Shown here: in pieces, positions 12,051 to 23,864 of the stretch
Numbering within the stretch: position 1 is the stretch's first letter
Layout of the letters: every line of letters begins with the position of its first letter
Assembly (NCBI GenBank): GCA_021292105.1
Contig: CM037870.1
Location: 68,427,260-68,491,259 of the forward strand
Direction: 5' to 3'
Length of the DNA: 64,000 nucleotides
Origin: Anadara kagoshimensis
Taxonomy: Eukaryota; Mollusca; Bivalvia; Arcoida; Arcidae
Notes under the pieces: generated by a model
Seen by the model: the letters and a program-made list of their open reading frames with translations, nothing else
Databases searched by the model: none
Told to the model about the DNA's origin: nothing
Position numbers and translations under genes: made by a program

Positions 12051-12543
12051 ACAACATATATGTATTTTGTTGAGATAACTTAGTTATATTTTTGTTTAGA
12101 ATCCGTATGGTGCTTCAGCTTGACTGCGGAAAAAATAATCAGAATCCCTATTTAGCACTAGATACATGTATTTGTATCTTGGCTTATCATGCCTAGTGAA
12201 TGATATGTTCAAGACGTTTTGTTTTTACATGTAGGATGATACGGTAGTCAGTGGGGTTTGACTATTTTTGCATTAAAATTGATTTTAAAATTAGGATGGA
12301 AAGTAAATTTTGGAAATAATCGTGCAATTCAATAATTTCTCTTAAATCTAATATATTAAACTATAAAATATCGTGTACTAGTATTTAAAGACAACTCGGG
12401 TTATGTTCTTATTCATTCTACTCAAGCGAACATAAATTATTTATAAATGAAACTAAAACACTAAATAGGCTGAAAAGCACTCTAAGAGTGAACAATTACT
12501 AATACTGAATCACCCGTGCGTAAATATATAATGTAAACAAATA
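12051..12543. other. AT-rich non-coding stretch
   Basis: I see no ORF or structured repeat here. Confidence 0.5.
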
Positions 12544-12548
12544 CACGT

Positions 12549-13174
12549 CAGGGGCGTAGCTGGGGTGTTTATGATGTGGACGCCTAAAGAGGGCAGGGGG
12601 TTTGGGGCCGCCCTGATGCGAATTTTCGGCCCTCCAGGGCGCTATTTATCAGAATTTTTCTTATAATTTTATGCTATGCTGTGGTAGTTTTTGGTCGTTC
12701 TTTTGAGGACTGGTTCATTCTTAAACCTGAAGACGAGGTACAAGGGGATCTGATGTTGTATGGCATAAGCACTACGAAAACAACACACTCAATAATTGAG
12801 AAAGTCAAGTTAAAATGGGAGTTCAATTAATATAGTGGTGAGGTTAAACGGAGGAGAGGAAATATATTTGTAAATATATTGCGTTAATACATAATGAAAC
12901 GTGACGAATGGCTAGTAGAAGTTCTTTAATGTAATCAAATCAGATAGTTTCAATTGTTTTGCCATGCCGGCAAAGTCAAGACAACACCGGAACAGCACCT
13001 CAGAGGCTATCGAAGTCAGGTATAAACCGAATTCGTACATAACATTTCCAGTGAAGACCAACGGTTTGGTATAAGAAATATATTATATTCTCTCTCTCTC
13101 TCTCGTTTTTTCTTTTGTTTGCGAAAACGATGTGGACGTTTTTGCGTACAAACGTACGCCTGGCTACGCCCCTG
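12549..13174. mobile_element. Short DNA transposon, hAT-like ends, non-autonomous
   Basis: The left end is CAGGGGCGTAGCTGGGG and the right end, read inwards on the other strand, is CAGGGGCGTAGCCAGG: 12 identical terminal bases. The element has 626 bases and no transposase ORF. CACGT occurs on both outer sides (12544-12548 and 13175-13179), a possible 5-bp target duplication; hAT elements usually make 8 bp. A (CT)n tract lies at about 13090-13105. Confidence 0.65.
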
Positions 13175-13369
13175 CACGTGTTTGTAAACGTAGAAACTAC
13201 TAAATCTGGTTGACTCTCAGTACTTCTTCTTCTTCAGGTTGGATAATCCCTCACTGGATTGCACCTATAGGTGTATCACAGTTTTACTTTAATAAGTTTG
13301 CTTTCTTTAAACTAAAATAGTTAAACTAAAAAGTTCTGGTTATCTTGAACCTGAGTCTCAGTCACACTC

Positions 13370-16300
13370 TTAATCATTAAGAAGAAAAGTTCTGGTTGAA
13401 TAAATATTAAAACACAAGCACCTGGATAAGTTTTCTAAATTGTCACACAAATCTGTATCTTCTGGTAGCAGCTGGTTATACACAAGTTTTCTACAGTCTA
13501 TAATCAGTTGAACAAGTAATTCTTTACATGATGCTATCTGAGTCCATTTTGAAAGTGAAACTGAAGCAATTACAAGGTTTTTGATGGATTCAAATGTTTT
13601 TTGTCTGGCACTAAATAAAGCTGAGCAAGTTATGAGATGATGGTATATAGTTTCATCTTCTAATTGACATAACGGACAGGTAGCATTGGTTTGTTGAAAT
13701 TTTGACTTATGAGACTGCAGAAATATGGTTCCAGTTAGGTATTTTACTTTTACTATGCCTCGTCTAACGTCTTTAAGATTAAAACTTATGTTCTTCCATA
13801 CAGGATGTGTTTTACCGATAGATAGTTCCTCGATGGAGCAGTTTTGTAGAGTTGATTTGATTCTACATTCTGTTTTCAATATATCAGTCCAATAGTTGGC
13901 GATTGCTAGTTTTGTCATCTTCTTCCACTGTATTTTGGTGTAGTACGTAGATTGGATGTCTGTATTGACGGTAGCCCATACTGTATAAGTAGAGCTTTTG
14001 TGGTCACAAAAAAGCTGTTGTCATTTCCTACTGCCAGCTGACGGGCCATTAAATCCGTGAGAGTCCTGTTTTTTGAAACAATGATGGCATAAAGTAGAGA
14101 AAGTTGTTTCCTGTGAATTTCAGCTCCAATCGGGAGTGCTCCGAGTAATAGTAGAACAGCACAGTTTGCAGTCCTTTGTGGCAATGATTGGATATTACGC
14201 AGGGTTGATAGGTGAAATCTCTCCAACTCGAGTAACTGGTCTTTGTTCAGCGGAATTATTTCTAGACCATATAATAATCTTGGTAACACATAAGTATTGT
14301 ATATTCGAAAAGAAGTTGTCGGTTTAATTCCATTTGAACCATGAACGCCAACATTAATTAAAGCATATAAAGTTCTTCTACAGAGTGAGATTTTTTCTTC
14401 TATGTTGACTGTTGCTTCCTTTTTACTGCATCTGACTATGCCTAGATGTTGAATCTTGTGTTGTACAGGTAGATTAATTCCTCCTAATTTCCAGGTATTG
14501 ATGTTTTCTTTATCTTGCTTGCTAGCACTAGAGTTCTGTCGCATTATCCCGCTCTTGTCGGCGTTAATATTATATCGGAGCTTTGTAGAGTATCTATGTA
14601 CGGTATTTATCATTACTTGTAGATCAATTTCGTCATGAGACAGAAGTGCAACGTCATCAGCACAGGTAGGGTTTCCAGTGTAACACGTTCCAATGGATAA
14701 TCCAACCCCTTGTTGTTGTAGCTCTTCTAGTAAGTTGTTAATATATGTTTTGTATAAAAATGTTGATAGAATTCCTCCTTGTCGAACACCTTGTAAAATT
14801 TTGAATGGTTCGCTCAGATTATTTTTCCACTTTATTCTAGTTGTTAAGCCTGTATATAAGTTTTTTAGCACTTTCCACGACTGTAGATTTATCCTTGTTT
14901 GTATACATGGTAAGACAGAATTTCATGATCAACAACGTCGAATGCCTTTTGGCTATCGAGAGATGCAATATACAAAGTTTTCCCAAACATTTCAGAATCA
15001 AGTCTTGCTTCAGTTAATATCAAGGCTGCCATAGATGGAGAAAGTCCCTTAGTAAAACCAAATTGTAAGTCTGACTGCTGGCTAGGGAGTTGGTTTTCCA
15101 ATTTGTTACGGAGAATACACTCGAAGAGTTTGCCTAACACTGACGAACAGAAATACCTCTATAGCTATCCACTTTGTGAGCATCCTTTCCTTTTTTATGT
15201 ATGGGGGTTAAAATAGCAGTTTTAAAACAAGACGGAATATCTTTAGTTCTGTAAATTTCATTGAAGAGTTTACACAGGCAATCACATAATGAGACATCTG
15301 CAAATTTAAGGTGCTCTGCTGCAATGTTGTACTCATCCAGGGATTTCCCTGTGTTTAGTTGCGATATAGCTGTTGTGACTTCCTCTCTCGAGACAGTAAT
15401 AAGATGATCAGTTCTGGAATTTTCTCTATCATATACATCCTCTATTAGCTGGATATTTTCTCTAACGTTGGTTAAGTAGGAATTGTCAAATTTGTCGTGT
15501 TGACTAGGTGTAGCTAGATCCTCGTAGTATTTGGCGAAGGCTTCACACTGGTCTAGGTCATCGAAGACGGATTCCCCATTTACAAGAAGACAATCTACTT
15601 GAGACGACACGCTTTGCTGATTGCGCTTTACTAGCTTGAAGAAGTTTTGATCTGATGCACTCTCCATTATATCCTCATAGAACTTTTTCCTCTCGGCTGC
15701 ATGTTGCTGTCGAATACTCCTGTTGCTGTCCTTTTTTGCTTGTTTACGGTGTATGGTGAGAGGGTGATCTTTATCAGGTCTACCAGCTGCTGACCACGCT
15801 ACATGTGCTCGTTTGGAGGCTTTTAGTTTTTGCAGGACTTCTGGTGTTGCCTTCCATTTTGGACCATTGATGTTGATTGGCTTTGATGGTATAGCAATTT
15901 TAGCTGCATGATTGATAGCATCGAATATTTGGCACGTATACTTGTCTAGCGAGTCTGTGGTATTATCAAATGACGGGAGATTGTCCAACTTTCTTTTAAG
16001 TAACTGGTTATAGAGAGTTTTATTTGTTAGGTTCCACTGGGGCCTATATCCTACGTTTGTTTTTCTTTTGCTTGTAGTTCTTTCAATGTTTACAGTTGGT
16101 AAAAAGAATTTTAAACTAGCAATAATTGGAACATGAGTAGAGAAATTTATCGCATCCTCACTTAATATCTGGTACTGCTGTATATGATCTTGGTTTGTCG
16201 TAATAATATAGTCAATCTGTGACTTACTAACACCATCTGTGTGGTAATAGGTCGGCTTTAAATGTTGTGTCTGCCAGTATAGTTGTTGGTGCGACATGAA

Positions 16301-16803
16301 TTTCTTGAAAAGGTTGTCGTGTGTATTATTTCTACTTTGAAGTAAGGTACCATTCATATCACCACAAATGAAGGTGTGGTGAGTAACTCTATATTTGTCC
16401 AATATTGAGCTTATTATGTCTAGACAGTCGTTATAGTTTTCCTTTGATCCTGCACATGGTGTTGGCATGTATGCATTTACGATACAAAGCGGTTTACTAT
16501 TTGTCCTTAATTCAATAGCGACAATTCTGTCATTTCCAACGTCAAGTTTTGTTACGAGTCTATCCCAGGACTTGGGCCACAAAATTGCTGTTCCACCTCT
16601 TGCTGAAGGGCGTTGAAAGTTTGGTATAGGATTGTTTGTATCATATGACCTACTGTGTGCGGAATAATTCGGAAGTAAAAAGTCAATTGTACGTTTTTCG
16701 AACTCCCAGAGCCAGTGTTCTTGTATACAGATGATTTTGTCGGTTTCGACAGGTTGAGCAGATATGGAATATTTCGCTTGATTCCTTCTACGTTGAATGA
16801 CAT
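13370..16803 (-). pseudogene. LINE ORF2: AP-type endonuclease and reverse transcriptase, broken
   Basis: The ATG is at 16803 (MSFNVEGIKRN). The endonuclease shows the catalytic IQEHW glutamate (after a frame change near 16745), GDMNGT, SQIDYI and a final STHVPI where SDHxPI is usual. The RT shows YRGIS, SLDSQKAFDVVDHE (motif A aspartates), GVRQGGILS and CADDVALLS, the catalytic ADD with a leading Cys in place of Tyr or Phe. A C-terminal zinc knuckle reads CPLCQLEDETIYHHLITC. Frame changes lie near 16745, 15145, 14888 and 13935; those at 14888 and 13935 are next to short A runs. The stop is at 13370. It nicks target DNA and primes reverse transcription of the LINE RNA. Confidence 0.85.
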
Positions 16804-16808
16804 GAGGC

Positions 16809-19035
16809 TTATTGGTTTCTTGCTGACTGAGTTTTGTTGTAGTCTTCCGCTGTATCCGGAGGTACTTTTACGAGACTGGGAATCTCTAAAAAATACTGTT
16901 GTTGTGCCGATGGTTGAGAGGGTTGTACATTAACAGGTTGCGGGTTTAATTTGTGACTGGCTTCAACGTGTAGCTGTTCGTTGATACGATGTGGGATTTT
17001 ACTTGTACTTTGTGGAGTTGATATATTTGTTAATTTTCCATTGCACATTTGTTCGAAGGGCGATTGTTGTTGTTTGTTGTCTCTTAAATTATCGGGTTGA
17101 GGTGTTGTTGTTTTATGAAGAGATGAAGTTTGTTGTTTGTTAGATGCCTTGCCTATGTCTGGTGGTCTGTTGTAAGGTGGAGCCTTGAAGTGCAGGTTTG
17201 CATGTGGATCTGTTGTTTGTACTCTAGTTATGTAGTGTGGTGGTACTTGATACTGATAAGTACCTCTATGTTGCGGTAAGTAACCGGAAATGGTGGGTTG
17301 GTACAAGTGCGGTAAGCGGTCTGACTTTGGCATAGATGTAGCTGAGCTTGCATTTGCATAATTAACTGTTGCTGTTGTTGGAATATTAGTTGTTGATTGG
17401 CGAGCATGTTTTCCACATGCTGGATTTTGTTCTCCATTGTTGCTAGCTCTAATTTGCGTAGACGATTTTCCATGTCTGTCAAGTGTGGTATATCCCTTGT
17501 GTGTTGCTCAGTGTTTGGTTGCTGAGGGTGAGAACAATCAATTCTCTTGTAGAGTAAATTAATTTTGTCGTCTTTGTCTTTTAGCTTTCTTTCTAATTCG
17601 AAAATGTAGCTCTGTTGATCGACATATACAGAGGGGTCTAATTTATCTGATGTTGACCTCGATGCTTTACCTTTTTTGGTTTTGGCTGTATTAGGAATAG
17701 TTTTGGTGTTATACATTTGGTTATCTATCTGTGCAAAACCTGTAGGTCTTGTATCCTGATGGTGTGTATCTACAAAGAATGTTGCTTTGGCCGGGTGTTT
17801 TTCGTTAACTGATGAAGTTGTTACATGGGCAGGTCTTGTTAGGTATGTATCATATTCAGGTGTAACATTACGAGATATTTGTTTAACACGCTGGGTTGGT
17901 GTAATATGTAGCTGGGTTTCGTATGTTTCACCCCTCAATACGGTTTCCGTTTGGCTAGTAGTACAAATTGACTGCGAAGATGGGAGGTCTGCTCTGATGT
18001 TGAGAGATCCCTGTATCTGATTACTAGAGTTTGTTAAAAGTTCGTTATTTGCAGTTGTCTTGCTTGGTGTAGCCAGTGTAGGTGTACATGTGCTTTCCTG
18101 AACAGTTGCTTTGTCGACAGGTGAAGTCGAAGCATGGATCAGATGATCTATACATATCGGGCACGTAAACGGTGCATTGGGCTTTATTTTGTTATTTTAT
18201 CTTTGTCAAGATGTACGCATTTATAATGAAACCATTCATCGCAGGTATCACAAGCTATGGTGTCTTGTTCGGCTACTTCATGACATAGCTGACATGTATA
18301 AGTGTTGCTATAAACAGTCTTTATTTGTTATTTGGGGTGGCTGTTGGTCTTGACTGAACTTTGTGGTTGTGGTAAAGCATGGGAATTTGTGAGATTTCGA
18401 CAGTCAGGGGGAGAGTTTTGTCGGTGAACTGACAAGGTGCGTTCCTCAATTTGAAGGGCAATAGCTTCATTCTTGATGTCCAGGTCATAGTACTTTGACT
18501 TAAGTGTACATAATATGTTTTTGAATATTCCATCTTGAAACAGTTTGATTTGTTTACCATTCACCAGGGCCTTGCTGACAGTTTGGTATAGGTTAATTGT
18601 AAATTTATGCTGACTGCCGGGCATGCCGTTCCTTTTCATATTGAACACCTTAACAGAAGTGTCGACTACGGCACCATTATTGTCCACACCGTGGGTTATT
18701 TTGTAGAAGTGATTCCTATCTGATCTAGAAAGTTCGTTGAGTTGCAGAAGCAGTTCTGTTTTAAACATTTCGTAAGCTGAAGTGCTCATTTCTATTATGA
18801 AATTGTCTTTTGCTTTTAATTCGTATTTAATGTGGGGTTTTTGGCAACTATCAAGTTTCCTGGCTAGCGCTTTTTCTTTGTCCAGCTCGTAATATCTGTT
18901 GGAATTTTCAAGCCTAACATTTTGGTTTTTATTTTGCGGGCTAAACAGAATATTTCTTCCTCTACTAGTTCTTGTACTGCGCCTGATAACGTTTAGTTTA
19001 GGAGTGGTTGCGCATAGTCTGTTGAACTGACTCAT
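16809..19035 (-). pseudogene. LINE ORF1, PHD finger and coiled coil, broken
   Basis: Translation starts at 19035 (MSQFNRLCATTPKLN). The first 235 residues hold a domain with KFTINLYQTVSKALVNGK, found by eye and not assigned. A TAA at 18328-18330 interrupts the frame, but reading on in the same frame gives a PHD finger (18300-18150): CQLC, CDTC, WFHYKC and, after a one-base frame change near 18190, CPIC. A Thr/Gln/Ser-rich linker follows, then a coiled coil (ELERKLKDKDDKINLL, about 17615, and a Gln-rich helix to 17340). Another frame change occurs near 17320. The frame ends TAA at 16809-16811, five bases before the ORF2 ATG. PHD fingers are established in ORF1 of CR1-like LINEs. The protein would bind RNA/DNA in the retrotransposition particle. 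Confidence 0.75.
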
Positions 19036-19308
19036 ATTTTAAAAGTTTGTGAGTGTGACCGAGGTTCGAGATCAAGATATCCAAAATGGCGGGAAATAAA
19101 AGTGCTAAAAATATCTGGTAAAAAAACAATTTGCATGTGTGAAAATGTTCTAAGCTACTCTAAAAAGTCTAAATACATTGTTTAGTTTTAAAACTACACT
19201 ACGTTTTGGTTAAAAGCTAGGGTAAAACCATAAAAAACCAGTAAAAGTGCTGAGTTGTGCTTAAACCGGTGCTGTGCTCTGTCCGCCATCTTCCATCTTC
19301 AGTACTTC

Positions 19309-19421
19309 AGTACTTTGATAGTTTCTTCACAACTGAATTATCGCCCTTGGTTTGTGCCCACGGCCTGTCCTACTCGTGTTATTTCCTGGCGCATTTTTCA
19401 AATGTACTTCCGGTATTTTTT
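19309..19421 (+). promoter_or_regulatory. Candidate survivin promoter / 5' UTR
   Basis: Only about 113 bases separate the LINE flank from the survivin ATG. They contain TGGCGC (19387-19392, E2F-like), TTCAAA (19397-19402, the reverse of the CHR core TTTGAA) and ACTTCCGGT (19406-19414, an ETS-type site). Vertebrate survivin is driven in G2/M by CDE/CHR and E2F sites, so the set is suggestive, but the spacing and orientation are not canonical. Confidence 0.35.
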
Positions 19422-22400
19422 ATGATGGCAGAAGAAGGAAAGATGGGTGTAAATCAAGAAGATTATTTCATGCATCTCGAGAGTCAGCGACTTAAAACAT
19501 TCAAAAACTGGCCTTTTGAAAACACATGTAAATGTACCCCTGAAAAGGTTGGCTGCTTTGATTTTTAAACATAAACAACCATGAATTATCCATGATCAAG
19601 GTTTGAAAAATATTAACGACAGATCTGGGAAAAATATTGAGCTGTCATCTCTGATCACCCACGGTATATGCTTGATCTAAGATAAAGTTCATGACCCACG
19701 GTATTTGCTTGATCTAAGTTCGACAAGCTTTTTTGTTCAACTTATAAAAGATCACATTTTTTTCATTTTTAAATTAAAAAGGTTTCTCTTTAAGGAATTA
19801 TAATATTACAATGCAAACAGGTATCAAACTTGTTGGTAAGTTCAAAATCTGTATATGCAACATTTGTAGGTATTTTATATTCATTGTATTGTGGTATTGG
19901 TTGGAAAGAATTTGCAGAGTTGGACAGTTGTAAATTCAGAAATCTTGAAGAATAAAGGTGTTATCCAAAACTCACAGTAATGTGTAACTTATGCAATTTG
20001 TGGATGAGTGGTAAAGGATACAAATTCAAGATTTGCATTATCAAAACACAATAACAATTTATTTAGCCTATTTTGGAGAACGCAAGATCGCAAAATATTT
20101 TATGAATTTCAACATGACATGTACAAATCAATGATTCTTTTACTTACATGAGCCGAGTCGTTACTAAAAATTCCTGTTTCGGCTCCATCCTTGCTTCATA
20201 TATCATTTTATGCGACAAAATATAACCTGGGTGGGTGTTTATAATGTTAATTTGTTTTACGAAATGGCGGGGTTCTTTATGTTACGTAGTCATGACGAAA
20301 CAGTTGACTATTTTCGTAGGTTAGTGCAGCTCAGGAACGGAATGATTTTAGCGTAACTGGGATGACCAAAATTGATTTGATAAAGTTATAAAGTCAACTA
20401 CCTTTCTTCATTATCAAACTTTTGAAAAATTGACATAAATTCAAACTTTTAAACTCAACTCGACCTTTGAGCTACCCTTCATAAAGAATAAATTCTCCCA
20501 TCATCATTACGTCACACGAAAGACACCGCCATTTTGTCAAAATTTTTACCATTGTAAACACCCATCCAAAATATGTTTTGGTGCATTACAGCAGTTATAA
20601 TGTATATAAGTTATATCGAAATTAAGATTGTTGGCTACGACTCGGCTTATGTAAGTAAATGATTAATTGATTTTTAACCGTGCCATTCAAATCTTTGAAC
20701 TATTAGCATTATTCCTTTCTCTCCAGCAGAGTAAATGGACAGTAGGCATTTTGTCTGTCATACTAGTCTGTTTTGTACCGGTAGATCTTAATATCCTTAT
20801 AATCAATATCCAAAATTACACTGTAACCATTCTGAATATTGGGTATAATAAAATAATTTTACATGAGAATTTATGAATTATGACATGACTAATTGAAAAG
20901 TTACGGGGCTGACTTTCATATCATTTTGTCATCTGGAGAGTACTATTATTTATTTCACTTCATTTTAATAATAAACCGGTATTTACATGCAATTTGAAAT
21001 ATTTCATGTTAACATTTTATTTGTTAATTATTTTGTAGATGGCTGAAGCAGGTTTTTTTCACTGTCCTACAGATCAAGAGCCAGATGCAGCAATGTGTTT
21101 TATGTGTTTAAAAGAGTTAGATGGATGGGAGCCAGATGATGATCCATGGTATTACCCTTATTATAATTCTATGTATAAACTATAGTGACTTGTAATGAGC
21201 AAAGACTTGCAAAATAATAATAATAATAATAATTTTTTATTTAAAGTCTTATTTTAAAACAATTAAATATACGCTCTAAAGAGCTTTTGTTTGACTTAAT
21301 ACATAAAATACCAAACAAACAAATACAGACATCCGTGAAATCATGCACATAAGAATCGGATATATTTATCAACCCAATTTCTCATATTCTAGCATTAGAG
21401 CATTTAAATGCATCTAGGATTTTGATGCAATTTCAACAGGATTTTTTCTTTTTGAATTTTTAAGATTCTATAAAAGAATATAGCTTATATATTAATTCAG
21501 TGTGCATTTGTATTTTATTTATGTAGGCAAGAGCACAAAAATCATTCCCCACAGTGTCCATTTCTAACACTGAAAGGACCTATAGAAAGTATGACCGTAG
21601 AAGAGTTTTTAAATCTGGAAGCAACAAGACAGAAGAACAAATTGGTGAGTTGGTATTTTAGGGCTTAATATGTAGTACAATATTGTAGCAGGGAAAAAAT
21701 GATTGTTTTTGTTGAGTTATCGGTACTAATTATAGTAACCAAACATGAAAAAAATCCTTCATGTTTGTGTCCGAACATGCACTGTGTATTAAACACGACC
21801 ACAGTATCATGTATTGGTAGCAAGGCTTAGGCACTGTGTAATAAACACGACCACAGTATCATGTATTGGTAGCAAGGCTTAGGCACTGTGTAATAAACAC
21901 GACCACAGTATCATGTATTGGTAGCAAGGCTTAGGGTACTAGTATTTAAAGAATTGATTTTAAAAATACAAGAAAATACTAATATTATAAAGCAGTTTAA
22001 TTCACTCATATTTAAATTGCAGTTTAATATCGAACCACACACACACACACACACACACACATTAGTGACATCACACACAGCAGAAATGAACAGGAAAAAA
22101 ATTAAAAAGAACTAAACATTTTGGAATTTTGGCTTATTATAATTTTTTTTGGAAACCTAGGAACAGTCAGTGTTAGGTATTGCTTGAACTTAGATAGTTT
22201 ACTAGCATTTTATTTCATGTCATTAGAATATTCAAGAGCCTGTTAGTTTTTATTATCCTTAATGAATTTTATGAATATAACCTGAATCATGTATCAAAAT
22301 TACATTTCAGTTAGGTAACTTGATTTGGATTTAAGTAATTACCTTTATCATTAATTAATACATTTGTTCATTTATCTGATATTTGGCATTGTATAAGGTT

Positions 22401-23254
22401 GTCTTCCCTGAACTATATAATACTTAGTCTAAGATAGAGGCAGGGCTCACACTGTCAGTCGCAAATTTGTAACATTTTTTATAGGTTGCAACAAAAAATC
22501 ATCTTTAGATAGAATAAATATTCTAGAAGACAAAATTTCTACTCTTGTTTAAAATTTGCAGCAAAAAATGTGTGCCAGTGTGGGCCCTGTAGAGGTAACA
22601 AAGGATTAATTTTAAATTGTAAAAGTAGAAGTTTTTACTTTTTTCTATGCACAAAACACCCAAAATATTCCATCATTTAATTCTTTCAAATTTCATTTAG
22701 TCAAAGAATTATATGTGTCATTATTACTCCCAAGATAATTGGAATTAGATTTTTCATAGAATAACCTCGTCTCAGCTATATCTGAAAACACATTAACAGG
22801 CCCCGGTTTCACAATCATTCCTTAGCTAGGATTTTCCTAAACTTAAATATAGCAAAATTTCAAATCTTTATACTATTGTTAATTTTGTAGATATTCAGGA
22901 ATTTAAGGTATCGTTGTTAAAGTCACTTCTAGATTAAAACATTTGCATTTTGTTTTGACAAAAATATTCACCAGTAGTTCCAAAAGAGATTACCATAATT
23001 TGCTAAATTTAAGTTAAGGAAAATCTTAGCTAAGGAATGATTGTGAAACAGGGGCCAGATCTTTATATAAAGTTGTCAGTCGTTTTAGGTTTAAATAACT
23101 GTCTAAAATGTCCTTGTAGTGGTTTAACTTTCATTTTCTAACTTGTTGAATTTTTTATCTGTAGAAAAAACTGATGGAAAACAAGATAAAGGAGTTTGAA
23201 AACATAGCCAAAGATGTCAGAAAAGAAATGGAATTTCTAGCCAAGCCAAAATAG
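19422..23254 (+). CDS. BIRC5: Survivin (baculoviral IAP repeat protein 5), complete, 4 exons
   Basis: Exons are 19422-19547, 21039-21148, 21527-21644 and 23165-23254 (TAG); phases are 0, 2 and 0 and all introns are GT-AG. The product has 147 residues (human survivin: 142). One BIR domain spans roughly residues 15-95, with zinc ligands C62, C65, H82 and C89 and the conserved GWEPDDDP loop; W72, D76 and H85 match human W67, D71 and H80, which bind phospho-Thr3 of histone H3. T39-P40 matches the CDK1 site Thr34. The last exon is a charged helix ([12 protein letters not shown] onward) for borealin/INCENP binding. There is no RING. The family places Aurora B at centromeres in the chromosomal passenger complex and at the midbody. 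ATG 19422 is followed at once by another ATG (19425), and either may be used. The exon 1 donor (GTTGGC) is weak but sits exactly where the human protein has CTPE-R/M. The human Aurora B site Thr117 is a Met here. Confidence 0.95.
20139..20659. mobile_element. Foldback/MITE element in survivin intron 1
   Basis: Inverted ends of 22 bases (20139-20160 starting TTTACTTACATGAGCCGAGT, and 20638-20659) differ at one position. A second inverted match (GGGTGGGTGTTTA near 20230 and its complement near 20560) extends the arms to about 110 bases. There is no ORF. Confidence 0.7.
21778..21934. repeat. 52-bp tandem repeat, three copies, survivin intron 3
   Basis: The unit holding CACTGTGTAATAAACACGAC occurs at 21779, 21831 and 21883, nearly identical each time. 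Confidence 0.9.
22799..23056. mobile_element. Foldback/MITE element in survivin intron 3
   Basis: The left end GGCCCCGGTTTCACAATCAT is matched in inverted form at 23056 (GGCCCCTGTTTCACAATCAT on the other strand), and the similarity continues for about 60 bases. The element of 258 bp has no coding capacity. Confidence 0.75.
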
Positions 23255-23858
23255 AGAAGAAGAGATTTTTACACTGAAAATCCAGCATCTTGTGATTTCT
23301 AGTTTGTGACCTCATATTCAAAGTTGAAACCCAACTTTGTTTCAGAAAAAGACTGAAAATTTACACAGACATTCAGATTTTATAATTATATGACAATGTG
23401 TACATGATTGAGTAATGAAGTGTACCAACTTCAATATTTATTACACTATAATTCATACACAACAGTTTACTGACTAGAAATGTAGCAGCAATTGTTAAAT
23501 TCATTGGTCATTTATCTCCAACTAAAAACATTTGCTGTTTGACCAGTATAGATTTTGGTCATACTGGCAATTTTTGAGAACAGGAGATTCAGTGATCATA
23601 CTAGGACATTGGATTTTTGTTTTGCACCAGTATACATGTATTATAAAAGTTAATGACCAGTAACTAGTGGATATTGACAAGTGTAGTGGATAAAAATAGA
23701 TTTAGCCTTTTATAGTCAATCCTGTATCACATGTTAAGTGGTTGAACCATTTATAAATTAACTCAAACTTAGACAGGAAAGATACAGTATAAAACATGAC
23801 TTAAACAGGGAAAGAAATATATTTAGGGAACAAGTGGTGAAAATGAAGAAACCAACTT
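23255..23858. other. Survivin 3' UTR and flank
   Basis: This is AT-rich non-coding sequence after the survivin stop. I see no clear AATAAA close to the stop and no other feature. Confidence 0.45.
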
Positions 23859-23864
23859 AACCAA

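Larger units (their letters stand above)
13227..19298 (-). mobile_element. Nearly full-length LINE (CR1/L2-like, PHD finger in ORF1)
   Basis: The element of about 6.07 kb runs right to left: 5' UTR (19298-19036), ORF1 (19035-16809), ORF2 (16803-13370), a short 3' UTR and a (GAA)n-type 3' tail near 13227-13235. TCAGTACTTC occurs on both sides (13217-13226 and 19299-19308) and is a candidate 10-bp target-site duplication. The 5' end reads AAGATGGAAGATGGCGGACA, a start seen in many LINE promoters because of the YY1-type core ATGGCGG. No RNase H follows the RT, which argues for the CR1/L2/Jockey side of LINEs. The copy carries several frameshifts and one in-frame stop, so it is not autonomous as read. 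Confidence 0.85.

Noticed and set aside
14136-15034. + strand ORFs inside the LINE
   Set aside because: They are antisense shadows of the RT domain.
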